Below, in pieces: positions 49,359-60,798 of a DNA stretch of 64,000 nt. Origin of the DNA: Chloroflexota bacterium. Lineage in GTDB: Bacteria > Chloroflexota > Anaerolineae > Caldilineales > Caldilineaceae. The stretch's first letter is position 1. Each line of letters begins with the position of its first letter. A program made the translations under genes and the position numbers. The notes under the pieces were generated by a model. The model had not been told where the DNA came from and made no database searches. It saw only the letters and a list, made by a program, of their open reading frames with translations. The DNA lies in assembly GCA_016861025.1 (NCBI GenBank), contig BOKO01000002.1, positions 372,001-436,000 on the forward strand, written 5' to 3'.

Positions 49359-50264
49359 ATGAAACTTACGCTGCGACGTCGCCAAATTCTGTGGGCTTAT
49401 GCGTTTCTCTCGGTTAGCCTGGTCTTCTTTGTCGTGATCCGCTGGTATCCCACCCTCCTTGCCTTTAACATCAGCTTTCGCGATTGGAGCGTCTTCCAGA
49501 ACAGCGGACCCTGGGTCGGATTGCAGAACTATCAAGACATTTGGACAGACTTGTTTAAGCAGCGCAGCGCTGTGCGCGCCGCTTTCTTCAATACGCTGCG
49601 CTACGTCATCATCGGTGTGCCGATTCAGTTGACGCTGGGGTTGATGGTCGCCATGATGTTGAATAGCATCGGACGCGCGGCGGGCTTTTTCCGCGCTGCG
49701 TATTTTATTCCCTATGTCACGTCGCTGGTGGCGGTGGCCTTCGTCTGGAACTGGTTGTATGCGCCACAGACCGGGCTGATCAATCAGATATTGCTGGCGC
49801 TTGGCTTGCCCATGCAGGGCTTCACCAAAAGCCCGCAACAGGCGCTCTACTCGATCACGGCGGTGGCGATCTGGGCCAGCCTGGGTTTCACCGTCATTAT
49901 CTTCCTTGCCGGCTTACAACAGATACCCGATGTGTATTATGAGGCGGCGCAGATCGATGGCGCCGGGCGTTGGCACATCTTCTGGCGGATCACGCTGCCG
50001 CTGCTCAACCCGGTGATCGTCTATCTCTCTGTGTTGCAGACGATCAGCTTCCTGCGCATGTTCGACCTGGTGCGCAACATGAGCGACCAAGGTCAAGGTG
50101 GCCCGCTCAACAGTACGACGACGGTGGTGTTGGAGGTCTACAAAGAAGGATTTGGCAGCTACAACATGGGCTACGCCGCGGCGCTGACGGTCCTGCTGTT
50201 TTTTGTCATCTTGCTGATCACGATTTTTCAATTGCGCGTCTTACAGCGCCGTGTGGAGTATTAG
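49359..50264 (+). CDS. ABC transporter permease, MalF/UgpA type
   Basis: The 301-residue permease has six membrane helices. The EAA loop near residue 200 (YYEAAQIDGAGRWHIFWRITLPLLNPV) contacts the ATPase. It has the opening RRQILWAYAFLSVSLVF and the turn FNISFRDWSVF of CUT1-type permeases. It is followed after 3 nt by the second permease; the two likely form a heterodimer with the ATPase from another locus. Starts at ATG 49359; the ribosome-binding site is weak. Confidence 0.93.
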   Translation: MKLTLRRRQILWAYAFLSVSLVFFVVIRWYPTLLAFNISFRDWSVFQNSGPWVGLQNYQDIWTDLFKQRSAVRAAFFNTLRYVIIGVPIQLTLGLMVAMMLNSIGRAAGFFRAAYFIPYVTSLVAVAFVWNWLYAPQTGLINQILLALGLPMQGFTKSPQQALYSITAVAIWASLGFTVIIFLAGLQQIPDVYYEAAQIDGAGRWHIFWRITLPLLNPVIVYLSVLQTISFLRMFDLVRNMSDQGQGGPLNSTTTVVLEVYKEGFGSYNMGYAAALTVLLFFVILLITIFQLRVLQRRVEY

Positions 50265-50267
50265 CCG

Positions 50268-51173
50268 ATGACCACCTCTGCTGAAAGCAACGCCGAACGC
50301 CTGCTGCGCATCTCCGAACAGATGGCCGCCAGGCCAACGCGGCGCCGCACGCGCTTTTCCTGGCTGACCGCGCTCATCTACCTGGTGCTCAGCCTGGGCG
50401 CCGTCGTGATGATTGTCCCTTTTGTGTGGATGATTCTGACTAGTTTCAAGCCGGGCACAGAGCTGATCGACTTTGCGTTTCTGCCCAAAAACCCGACGCT
50501 GGACAACTATTATCTGGTGCTGACGACTAGCAGCTTTGGCCGCTGGTATCTCAACAGTCTCTTTATCGCCACGGTCAGCACGTTGAGCGTGGCGTTTTTC
50601 GATTCGCTGGTCGGCTACACCTTCAACAAGTTCGAGTTCCCTGGCAAAACGCTGATTTTTCTCGGCATTCTTGCCACCTTGATGATCCCGACCGAGATGC
50701 TGATCATCCCGTGGTACAACATGAGCGTGCAGCTTGGCTGGCATCAGGGCAATATGCAGTATTGGGGCATCGTTTTTCCGGGTGTGATCACTGCCGTCGG
50801 CATCTTTTTGATGCGACAGTTTTTCGACAGCGTACCCAACGAACTGCTGGATGCAGCGCGCATCGACGGCATGAACGAGTTTGGCATCTTCTGGCGCGTC
50901 GCCATGCCGCTGGTCAAGCCTGCTGTGGCTGCGCTCTGCATCTTCAATTTCATCGGCAACTGGAACGCGTATTTGTGGCCACTGATTATCGCCAGCAGCC
51001 GCCAGTTTTATACACTGCCGGTGGGGCTGAGCTTCTTTCGCGGCGAGTCCACCACACAATGGGAGAAGATCATGACCGGCGCCAGCCTGGCGACGATCCC
51101 GTTGCTGATCGTCTTCATCCTCTTCCAGCGCCAGATCATTAAAGGGATCGCGCTCACCGGATTGAAGGGATAG
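50268..51173 (+). CDS. ABC transporter permease, MalG/UgpE type
   Basis: The 301-residue partner permease has six membrane helices. The EAA loop near residue 205 (LLDAARIDGMNEFGIFWRVAMPLVKPA) contacts the ATPase. The long N-terminal segment with a basic patch (ARPTRRRTRFSW) precedes the first helix, as in MalG. GGAG lies upstream of the ATG. It ends 2 nt before the next gene (ASL superfamily), so the whole set is one operon. No ATPase gene follows. Confidence 0.93.
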   Translation: MTTSAESNAERLLRISEQMAARPTRRRTRFSWLTALIYLVLSLGAVVMIVPFVWMILTSFKPGTELIDFAFLPKNPTLDNYYLVLTTSSFGRWYLNSLFIATVSTLSVAFFDSLVGYTFNKFEFPGKTLIFLGILATLMIPTEMLIIPWYNMSVQLGWHQGNMQYWGIVFPGVITAVGIFLMRQFFDSVPNELLDAARIDGMNEFGIFWRVAMPLVKPAVAALCIFNFIGNWNAYLWPLIIASSRQFYTLPVGLSFFRGESTTQWEKIMTGASLATIPLLIVFILFQRQIIKGIALTGLKG

Positions 51174-51175
51174 CC

Positions 51176-52645
51176 ATGAATTTCCCGCACCCGATCTACA
51201 GTCAACATGTTCTGCTGCCAGCTTACGCCGATGCAAAAACCTATTTGTTTGAGCCGATGCTGGCGGCGCACGAAGCGCACGCCGTAATGTTGGCGGAATG
51301 CGGGATCATCACGGCTGCCAACGCTGCGGCGATCGTACGCGCCGTGGCAGCGATCCGCGCCGAAGGCGTCGCTGCTTATGCCTATCAGCCGGGCATCGAA
51401 GACCTTTTCTTCCGCATCGAAGGGCGGATCATCGAGCTGGCGGGCGCTGACGACGGCGGCAACCTGCAACTGGCGCGCAGCCGCAACGATCTTGGTCATG
51501 CGCTGGCGCGGATGGCGCTGCGCACGCGCGTGCTCGATATCCAGGAGGCGCTGCTGCGGCTGTGCACGGCGGTCATGGCGCAGGCGCGCCGTCATCTCGA
51601 AACACTGATGCCCGGTTACACCCATACGCAGCCGGCGCAGCCGGTCACCTTTGCGCATTATCTGGCGGGCGTGCTCACCTTTCTGGCGCACGATCAGGCA
51701 AAATATGCCGCCGCCTATGCGACGGTCAACCAGTCGCCGCTCGGTGCGGCTGCGCTGACCGGCACCGGCTTTCCAATTGACCGGCGCCGCGTGGCTGCGC
51801 TGCTCGGCTTCGATGACATTGTCCTCAGCACACAGCACGCCATCGGCGGCGGCGAATATTTGACCGACGTGGCTTTCGCAGTGCAGGCGCTGGCGATTGA
51901 TCTCAGCCGCATGACGCACGATCTGCTCGTGCGCGCCACACAGGAAGCCAATGCCCTGCGCATCGACGACAGCTTTATCCAGATCAGCTCGATCATGCCG
52001 CAGAAGCGCAATCCGGTCGTGCTTGAGCATCTGCGCGCCCGCCTCAGCCGCGCGCTCGGCTATGCTCAGACTGTGGTGACGCAGTGCCATAGCATCCCCT
52101 ACGGCGACACGCAGGACATCGAAGATGAGATTTTGCCGCCAACCTTCAACGCACTGGCAGCGATCGCAGAGTGTCTGGAACTCTACACCGCCGTGTTCGA
52201 GACGCTGACCCTTAACGAGGCGCATCTACGCCGCCAGGCCGGTGAGGGGTTCACCACTGCCACCGAACTGGCGGACACGCTGGTGCGCGAGACGGGATTG
52301 CCTTTTCGGCTGGCGCACAAAGTGGTGGCGAACATGGTGCAAGAGGCTGTCAAAGCTGGTGTACCCAGCTCGCGTCTGACGCTCGACATGCTGCAAAACG
52401 CGGCGCAATCTATTTTGGGACGCACCCTCCCCTTTGAAGAAGTGCAATTCGCCCGCGCGCTCGATCCTGCTCATTTTGTCACCATCCGCACCGGCGAAGG
52501 TGGTGTAGCGCCGGCGGCGACAGGCGCATTGCTCGATGAGTTGGAGGTCAAACAGCGACGCGCGACGGAGGAATGCGCCGCCGCCCGTGCACGTCTGGCT
52601 CAAGCGGATTCCTGGCGTGCAGCGGCGGCTGTCCAGGTCGGCTGA
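51176..52645 (+). CDS. Argininosuccinate lyase-superfamily enzyme, probably catabolic
   Basis: A 489-residue member of the fumarase/aspartase/ASL superfamily, resembling ArgH in overall length and order. LARSRNDLGHALARM near residue 100, MPGYTHTQPAQPVTFAHYL near residue 142 (the THTQ His) and the signature SSIMPQKRNPVVLEH near residue 278 are present. The housekeeping ArgH opening (WGGRF, FN-S) is absent, and the DRDF-type motif near residue 220 is replaced by GGEYLTDVAFAVQAL. It lies 2 nt after a permease gene, inside an operon with an importer and an amidohydrolase. I infer it acts on an imported succino- or amidine-type compound rather than in arginine synthesis. Confidence 0.8.
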   Translation: MNFPHPIYSQHVLLPAYADAKTYLFEPMLAAHEAHAVMLAECGIITAANAAAIVRAVAAIRAEGVAAYAYQPGIEDLFFRIEGRIIELAGADDGGNLQLARSRNDLGHALARMALRTRVLDIQEALLRLCTAVMAQARRHLETLMPGYTHTQPAQPVTFAHYLAGVLTFLAHDQAKYAAAYATVNQSPLGAAALTGTGFPIDRRRVAALLGFDDIVLSTQHAIGGGEYLTDVAFAVQALAIDLSRMTHDLLVRATQEANALRIDDSFIQISSIMPQKRNPVVLEHLRARLSRALGYAQTVVTQCHSIPYGDTQDIEDEILPPTFNALAAIAECLELYTAVFETLTLNEAHLRRQAGEGFTTATELADTLVRETGLPFRLAHKVVANMVQEAVKAGVPSSRLTLDMLQNAAQSILGRTLPFEEVQFARALDPAHFVTIRTGEGGVAPAATGALLDELEVKQRRATEECAAARARLAQADSWRAAAAVQVG

Positions 52646-52652
52646 CAGTGGC

Positions 52653-53537
52653 CTAAAAGAGCAACGATGCGGCGCGCATCAAATTATCTCCAATCACCGG
52701 TGTGCGCAGCGCTAACACCATCACTCGATAGAGCAGCCCTGGCACAAACGCAACCTGTCCATTGCCTAATGCGTCCAGCGACTGGCGCACCACCTCCTGC
52801 GCCGACATCCACATAAAATTCGGGTATGGTTTGGGCGTATGGTCCTTGAATTCGGGCGTAAAATGAAACTCTGTGCGCGTGAAGCCCGGACAGAGCGCCT
52901 GTATAAAGACGCCGCTGCCGAGCAGTTCGTTTTGTAGTGTTTCCGAGAAGGCGGTGAGGTAGGCTTTGGTGGCGGCGTAGTTGACGTTGCCGCGCAGCCG
53001 CACATAGCCCGCCACCGATGAAACGTTGATGATGGCGCCGTAGCCGCGGGTGATCATGCCGGGCAGCGCCGCCTGCGTCAGTCGCATGGGCGCCATGACG
53101 TGCAGATAAACCATCTCCTGCTGACGCACAGGGTCGCTGTTGACCAACCGTCCGATGGTGCCAAAGCCAGCATTGTTGATGAGCAAAGCCAGATTGTCCA
53201 TCGCCCGGATGCGCGCTTCGACGCGCGCGACGTCCGCTTCCTGTGCAAGATCGGCGGCAACGACCTCGACATGGACCCGGTAGGTCTGCATGAGCGATTG
53301 CGCCAGCTCGTGCAGACGGTCGGCGCGGCGCGCTGCCAACACCAGGTCGAAGCCACGCGCCGCCAATTGTCGAGCGTATTCGGCGCCGATCCCTGCTGAC
53401 GCTCCCGTGATCAGCGCGACGTGCGGCGCATTTGGATCGCGCGGTCGCCACACAAAGCGCCCCGGCGGCGTGCGCAGCAGCGCCCAGGCGGCGAGTGCAG
53501 AAGTGGCGAGGAAGGTGAAAAGAAAACGCTTGTTCAT
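52653..53537 (-). CDS. Membrane-anchored SDR oxidoreductase
   Basis: The 294-residue SDR begins with a hydrophobic helix (FLFTFLATSALAAWALL, about 5-21), presumably a membrane anchor. The NAD(P) site TGASAGIGAEYARQLAARG follows near residue 44, then LINNAGFGTIGRLV near 118. The catalytic Ser is in NVSSVAGYV, the Tyr-x3-Lys in NYAATKAYLTAF near residue 185 and PGFTRTEFH after it. Related membrane SDRs act on lipids or sterol-like substrates; the substrate is not known. It is convergent with the ASL gene (7-nt gap), and its start at ATG 53537 is typical. Confidence 0.9.
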   Translation of the reverse strand: MNKRFLFTFLATSALAAWALLRTPPGRFVWRPRDPNAPHVALITGASAGIGAEYARQLAARGFDLVLAARRADRLHELAQSLMQTYRVHVEVVAADLAQEADVARVEARIRAMDNLALLINNAGFGTIGRLVNSDPVRQQEMVYLHVMAPMRLTQAALPGMITRGYGAIINVSSVAGYVRLRGNVNYAATKAYLTAFSETLQNELLGSGVFIQALCPGFTRTEFHFTPEFKDHTPKPYPNFMWMSAQEVVRQSLDALGNGQVAFVPGLLYRVMVLALRTPVIGDNLMRAASLLF

Positions 53538-53599
53538 TGTTCTGCTCGATGCTCTATGGTAGTTCGATCATCTGAAAAACCCCAAAGTAGGTTCCATCG

Positions 53600-54409
53600 T
53601 CATGTCGTTCGTTGCCGCACCACCTCGTACAGCAGCAGGGCCGTCGCCGTCGCCAGGTTAAGGCTGTCGATATAACCCGCCATCGGGATCATGACCCGCT
53701 CATCGGCGGCGGCGAGCCACTGCGGACTTAATCCTTCGGCCTCGCTGCCCATCACAATGGCGACGGGGCCGGTCAGGTCGATGGCAGTGTAGCGCGTAGA
53801 GGCGTCGGGCGTCGTGGCAACCAGGCGAATCCGCCGCGCCTTGAGCCAGGCAATCGCTTCTGTCGCACCGGCTTCGACCACAGGCACGGTGAAGAGCGCG
53901 CCCAGGCTGGCGCGCACCACGTTCGGGTTGTGCAGATCGATGCCGCCGCAAACGATCACGCCGTCCACGCCGGCGGCGTCGGCTGTGCGCAAAATGGCGC
54001 CGAGGTTGCCCGGCTTTTCGGGACGGTCGATGACGGCGAAAAAGGGCTTTGCCCGCAGCGGCAGGTGGTCGAGCCTGGCATCCAGGAAGGGGATCACCAG
54101 CACGATGCCTCCGCTCTCTTCGCGCACGGCAAGTTTTGCAAAAACCTCCGGCGTCACCGTGAACAGATGGGTGCGTCGTTCGGCGTCGAGACGGGCGAGC
54201 TGCGCCAGTGCGCCGCCCAACAGGCTGTGATCGACTAACTCAGGGCAGACGAACGCCTCGACCGGAACCACGCCCACCGCCAACGCCCGGCTCACCTCGC
54301 GCACACCCTCCACCAGCGTGAGCCGACGCTGCGCACGCTCGCTGCGCTTTTCTAGCCGGAGCGCAGCTTTGATATGCGGATTATGCAAGCTGGTCAGATG
54401 GATCGGCAT
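53600..54409 (-). CDS. TrmH (SpoU) family 2'-O-ribose RNA methyltransferase
   Basis: A 269-residue SPOUT methyltransferase. An N-terminal substrate-binding domain (about 10-100; LTSLHNPHIKAALRL, TLVEGVREVSRAL) precedes the SpoU trefoil domain, with motif 1 RPEKPGNLGAILRTADAAG near residue 128, motif 2 AIVMGSEAEGLS near residue 219 and motif 3 IPMAGYIDSLNLATATALLLYE near the C-terminus. It modifies 2'-O ribose in rRNA or tRNA; which nucleotide is not clear. The gene stands between the SDR and the RlmI-like gene on the minus strand with about 60-80 nt gaps. Confidence 0.93.
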   Translation of the reverse strand: MPIHLTSLHNPHIKAALRLEKRSERAQRRLTLVEGVREVSRALAVGVVPVEAFVCPELVDHSLLGGALAQLARLDAERRTHLFTVTPEVFAKLAVREESGGIVLVIPFLDARLDHLPLRAKPFFAVIDRPEKPGNLGAILRTADAAGVDGVIVCGGIDLHNPNVVRASLGALFTVPVVEAGATEAIAWLKARRIRLVATTPDASTRYTAIDLTGPVAIVMGSEAEGLSPQWLAAADERVMIPMAGYIDSLNLATATALLLYEVVRQRTT

Positions 54410-54490
54410 GGGATAAGGAAGAAAGAGTCAATTGTGAATCGTGGATTGTGAAGTTCCAAGCGTTTCCTCCTCCTCTTTTCATCGCGCGCT

Positions 54491-55384
<894 letters not shown>

Positions 55385-55581
55385 ACACCAGTTCTTTCCA
55401 AATTCAATGGACGGATATGTCTTTCTTCTACCACAGATTCTCTGCTTTTCCCAAGAGGAGAGAAGGTTTCCGGGCGGTTTCATGGGGCATAATTTGCACT
55501 GGCTCAATTGCCGCCCATCTCTCACTGCTGATATACTGTCGTTTATCATCCTCTGAAGGACAGCGCAGAAAGGGCTATGGA

Positions 55582-57012
55582 ATGAGCGATATTAAATTTG
55601 GGACAGATGGTTGGCGAGGGCGCATTGGCGACGATTACACCTATGCAAACTTGCGACGGGCGACGCAGGGCTTTGCCAGCTATCTGAAAACAACAGGGCG
55701 ACAGGGCCCGGTCGTCGTCGGCCACGATCGACGATTTTCCGCCGAACATTTCGCTGCTGCTGCGTGTGAAGTGCTGGCAGGCAACGGATTCCAGGTGTTG
55801 CTGACGCCAGGGCCGACGCCGACGCCGGTGATCAGCTACAGCGTCAAGGCGAACCAGGCTATCGCCGCGCTCAACATCACAGCCAGCCATAACCCGCCGG
55901 AGGACTGCGGCTTCAAGGTGCGCGACCAGAACGGCGGCGCCATCGCCCCTGACGGGTTGCAGGCGATTGAGTCGCTGATTCCATCCGCAGGCGACGAAGC
56001 GGCGATCCATCGCATATCGCTGGCGGAGGCGCTTTCAACCGGGCGCGTCGCCTATTTTGATCCCAAACCGGCCTATCTGACCCATCTTGCCCGGCTGATC
56101 GACGTCGAGCCGATCAAGCGCGCCGGGCTCAAAATCGTTGTCGACAACATGTGGGGCAACGGCGCCGGCTGGATGAGCGAAATCCTGGCGGGTGGCAGCA
56201 CCGAGGTGATCGAAGTTCACGCCGAGCGCAACCCGCTCTTCCCGGAGATGAGCCGACCCGAACCGATTCCGCCGAACGTGGACGCCGGGCTGGCTGTAGC
56301 GCGCTCGGTGCGCGCTGACTGCGTCTGTATTCTCGACGGTGACGCCGACCGCTGCGGCTTCGGCGACGAACATGGCGCATTTGTGGATCAGCTGCGCGTC
56401 TACGCTTTGCTTGCCTATTATTTGCTAGAGGTGCGCGGGGAACGCGGCGCCATTGTCAAGACGTTGAGCACAACATCAATGCTCGACAAACTGGGCGCCC
56501 TTTACGGCGTTCCGGTTGTCAACACCGGCGTTGGCTTCAAATATGTTGCGCCGGCCATGATCGAGCATGACGCTATGATCGGCGGCGAGGAGAGCGGCGG
56601 CTACGCTTTTCGCGGCCACGTGCCCGAACGCGATGGCATCCTCTCCAATCTCTATCTGCTGGACTTCATGGTGCGCACCGGCAAGAAACCGACTGAACTG
56701 CTCAAGCTGCTCTTCGACAAAGTGGGCGCACACTACTACGACCGCATCGACGTGCGGCTGACCGACAACGCCATAAAAAATGCAGCGCGGAAACGGCTGG
56801 ACGCAGTTGATATTTCTAGCCTTACGTTGGGCGGACACCATGTCACCGAGCTGGTTACGCTGGACGGTTACAAATTCGTGATGGACGACGGTGGCTGGCT
56901 GCTCGTGCGTTTCTCCGGCACCGAACCGCTGCTGCGCATCTACACCGAAACAACCGACCAGCGCGCTGTGTCACAGATTCTCGCCGATGGGCGCGCAATG
57001 GTGGGCGTCTAG
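55582..57012 (+). CDS. Phosphoglucomutase/phosphomannomutase (alpha-D-phosphohexomutase)
   Basis: A 476-residue phosphohexomutase. FGTDGWRGRIGDDYTYANL starts domain 1. The active-site Ser is in NITASHNPPEDCGFKV near residue 103, the Mg2+ loop DGDADRCGFGDEHG lies near residue 253, the sugar-specificity loop GGEESGGYAFRGH near 336 and the phosphate-binding RFSGTEPLLRIY near residue 446. The family interconverts glucose-1-P and glucose-6-P, or the mannose equivalents. The PGM/PMM or GlmM specificity cannot be fixed from sequence. It starts at ATG 55582 with AAAGGG upstream; the frame is open to 55375 but that part is not coding-like. Confidence 0.93.
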   Translation: MSDIKFGTDGWRGRIGDDYTYANLRRATQGFASYLKTTGRQGPVVVGHDRRFSAEHFAAAACEVLAGNGFQVLLTPGPTPTPVISYSVKANQAIAALNITASHNPPEDCGFKVRDQNGGAIAPDGLQAIESLIPSAGDEAAIHRISLAEALSTGRVAYFDPKPAYLTHLARLIDVEPIKRAGLKIVVDNMWGNGAGWMSEILAGGSTEVIEVHAERNPLFPEMSRPEPIPPNVDAGLAVARSVRADCVCILDGDADRCGFGDEHGAFVDQLRVYALLAYYLLEVRGERGAIVKTLSTTSMLDKLGALYGVPVVNTGVGFKYVAPAMIEHDAMIGGEESGGYAFRGHVPERDGILSNLYLLDFMVRTGKKPTELLKLLFDKVGAHYYDRIDVRLTDNAIKNAARKRLDAVDISSLTLGGHHVTELVTLDGYKFVMDDGGWLLVRFSGTEPLLRIYTETTDQRAVSQILADGRAMVGV

Positions 57013-57122
57013 CGCCAGGTATGTGCAATCTGACCTACTTTTTAAGATCGAAGTATGTGATAAAATGAACAAGCACGAATGTGCAAAGTTTGATTTTTGT
57101 TTGGTGATGGTTTGTACAAGGA

Positions 57123-57992
57123 ATGTCTAACATAAAGATGTTCGATCTGGTCGATAGCCATTGTCACATCGATCTGCAACAATTCGACGTAGATCGGGCG
57201 GAAGTGCTGGCGCGCGCGCGGGCCGCCGGCGTGGCGTTCATTGTGATTCCGGGCATCGATCTGAGCCAGTGTCGGCGGGCCTTAGCGTTGGCAGAGCAGA
57301 CGGATTGGCTTTATATGGCTGTTGGGCTGCACCCCAACAGCGCCGCCGATTTCAACGACGACACGATCGATGCATTGCGAACGATGGCTGCCCATCACAA
57401 AGTCGTGGCAATCGGCGAAATCGGGCTGGATTTCTATTGGAATAAAGCGACGCCGGATGTGCAGAAATGCGCGTTTGTGCGCCAGCTTGAACTGGCGGCT
57501 GAGCTGGGGCTGCCCGTAATCATCCATAGCCGCGACGCCAACGCAGCGGTGGCGGAAGTGCTGAGCGCCTGGGTGACGAGCGCCGCCTTCGCCGCATCGG
57601 CGCTGGCGAAACGCCCTTTCGCTGGCGTCTTGCACGCCTTCAGCGGCGACCTGGCGTTGGCGGAACAGGCGTACAACTGGAATTTTGTGTTGGGATTGGG
57701 GGGGGCGGTGACATTTCGCAATGCCCATGCGCTGCGTGCGCTGGCTCCCGCCCTGCGTCTTGACCGACTGATGTTGGAGACCGACGCTCCCTATCTGGCG
57801 CCACATCCACATCGCGGCAGGCGCAACGAGCCAGCATATATCGCCCTGGTCTGTGAACAACTGGCGCAGTTGCACGGATTGTCTTCGGCTGAAATTGCCA
57901 GGCGCACAACGGCGACAGCGCTTCGTTTCTATGGTTTGGAGGATCGCTTCGGTGTTGATCTCGCAAGTAGCCACGCCGCAGTCCATTCCTAG
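57123..57992 (+). CDS. tatD: TatD family metal-dependent deoxyribonuclease
   Basis: A 289-residue TatD TIM-barrel enzyme. DSHCHID (about 11-17) gives the first metal-binding His pair. VGLHPNSA, IGEIGLDFYW near 101 (Glu), VIIHSRDA near 134 (His), HAFSGD near 174 (His) and ETDAPYLAP near 222 (Asp) complete the site. Substrate ranges include 3' exonuclease activity and tRNA-derived fragments. The ATG at 57123 is close to its AAGGA; ATG 57138 (MFDLVDSH) is an alternative. It is 4 nt upstream of the polyprenyl synthase start and probably co-transcribed. Confidence 0.92.
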   Translation: MSNIKMFDLVDSHCHIDLQQFDVDRAEVLARARAAGVAFIVIPGIDLSQCRRALALAEQTDWLYMAVGLHPNSAADFNDDTIDALRTMAAHHKVVAIGEIGLDFYWNKATPDVQKCAFVRQLELAAELGLPVIIHSRDANAAVAEVLSAWVTSAAFAASALAKRPFAGVLHAFSGDLALAEQAYNWNFVLGLGGAVTFRNAHALRALAPALRLDRLMLETDAPYLAPHPHRGRRNEPAYIALVCEQLAQLHGLSSAEIARRTTATALRFYGLEDRFGVDLASSHAAVHS

Positions 57993-57996
57993 AAAG

Positions 57997-59067
57997 GTGG
58001 TGGATGCGATCACGCCGCAAAACACCATCGGTGCGGTGAATCAGAGCAACGGCGCGTTGGACATCAACACGCTCTTTGCACCGATTCGACCGGGTTTACG
58101 CCTGGTCGAGTCCAAGTTGCGCGATGTCGATTCAGCAATCTTTGCACCGTTGGCAGAGGCGTTTGTCAATTTGATTGGCAGCGGCGGCAAGCGGCTGCGC
58201 CCGGCGTTGGCGTTGCTCTCGGCTGAGTTCAACGGCTCGATGCAAAATGCGCCGCACTACAGCACGGTGATCGCGCTGGCGGCTTCAGTCGAGATGTTGC
58301 ACACCGCCACGCTCGTCCACGACGATGTGATCGATGGCGCACTGTTGCGCCGCGGCGCGCCGACGCTCAACGCGCGCTGGAACGGCATCTCCACCGTGCT
58401 GGCGGGCAATTATCTCTTTGGCACAGCCGCTCACTTTTCCGCCGAAACGCAGAACATGCGTGTGATCGCTCTGTTCAGCGATACGCTGCGCGTTATCGTC
58501 GATGGAGAGCTGCGCCAGCTCAAGGATCGGCATAATTTCATGCAGAAACGTGAGAACTACTATCAGCGCATCTATGCCAAGACCGCCAGCCTCTTTTGCG
58601 CGGCGACGCAGGGCGCGGCGATTCTCTCGCAGTTGCCGGAAGAGCGCATCGCCGATCTCAACCAGTTTGGCTACAACTTCGGCATGGCGTTCCAGATCAT
58701 CGACGACATCCTGGATTTTACCGGCGACGACGCCACGTTGGGCAAACCGGCGGGCAGCGATCTGCGCCAGGGCACACTGACCCTGCCATTTTTTCATTAT
58801 CTGCAGCAGCATCCCGACGCCCGTTCCGTCATTGCTGCGCTTGAGGACGCGCAGATCGAAGCCGACGATGGCAACGCGGCTGTCTGGGACGAAGCGGTCA
58901 ACCTGTTGGTGCGCGACCTGCGCAACAGTCCGGCGATCGAGGCGGCGCGTGAGGAGGCGCGCACCTTCTTGCGCCGCGCCGTCGACAACCTGGCGGCTCT
59001 GCCCGACAATGTTTACCGCCACTCGCTCTTTGGGTTGTGCGAATACGCAGTCAAACGGACGTACTGA
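57997..59067 (+). CDS. Polyprenyl diphosphate synthase (trans-isoprenyl type)
   Basis: Makes long-chain polyprenyl diphosphates for quinones or cell-wall lipids. The protein (356 residues from GTG 57997) has GSGGKRLRPALALL (the GKR-RP motif), the first Asp-rich motif LVHDDVIDGALLRRG with the DDxxD-type acids, and the second Asp-rich motif IIDDILDFTGDDATLGKPAGSDL, followed by QGTLTLPF. The start is uncertain because no clear ATG precedes the conserved part; GTGs at 57997, 58000 and 58036 are possible. It follows tatD within 4 nt and precedes the mmdA gene by 84 nt, with no visible terminator. Confidence 0.88.
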   Translation: MVDAITPQNTIGAVNQSNGALDINTLFAPIRPGLRLVESKLRDVDSAIFAPLAEAFVNLIGSGGKRLRPALALLSAEFNGSMQNAPHYSTVIALAASVEMLHTATLVHDDVIDGALLRRGAPTLNARWNGISTVLAGNYLFGTAAHFSAETQNMRVIALFSDTLRVIVDGELRQLKDRHNFMQKRENYYQRIYAKTASLFCAATQGAAILSQLPEERIADLNQFGYNFGMAFQIIDDILDFTGDDATLGKPAGSDLRQGTLTLPFFHYLQQHPDARSVIAALEDAQIEADDGNAAVWDEAVNLLVRDLRNSPAIEAAREEARTFLRRAVDNLAALPDNVYRHSLFGLCEYAVKRTY

Positions 59068-59151
59068 CGCCCGCCATCAATTCCGTCGAGGCGCGCAGAA
59101 CATTCCCCCACCCCTCGCTCTCATTCTGCATCAACAAGTGAGGTTTCAGCT

Positions 59152-60696
<1,545 letters not shown>

Positions 60697-60718
60697 GAGG
60701 GGCGAAGATCGCTATGCG

Positions 60719-60777
60719 TTTGTTGCGTGTTGCGTGTCACGCACCACGCGTCACGCAACACGTGTCACGCAACACGA
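60719..60777. repeat. AC-rich palindromic repeat between mmdA and mmdD
   Basis: A dense set of GTTGCGTGT / ACACGCAAC-type words in both orientations (TGTTGCGTGTTGCGTGTCAC at 60721-60740, then CACGCAACACGTGTCACGCA) gives a strong hairpin potential. It is the cleanest copy of the element also seen at 11197-11314 and 22761-22839. Confidence 0.6.
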
Positions 60778-60798
60778 CATTCGGTGAAACAGACAACA

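Noticed and set aside
47943..52225. Long minus-strand frames (47943-49112, 50241-51236, 51008-52225) across the importer operon.
   Set aside because: All three run opposite clearly functional genes and lack ribosome-binding sites and domain signatures.
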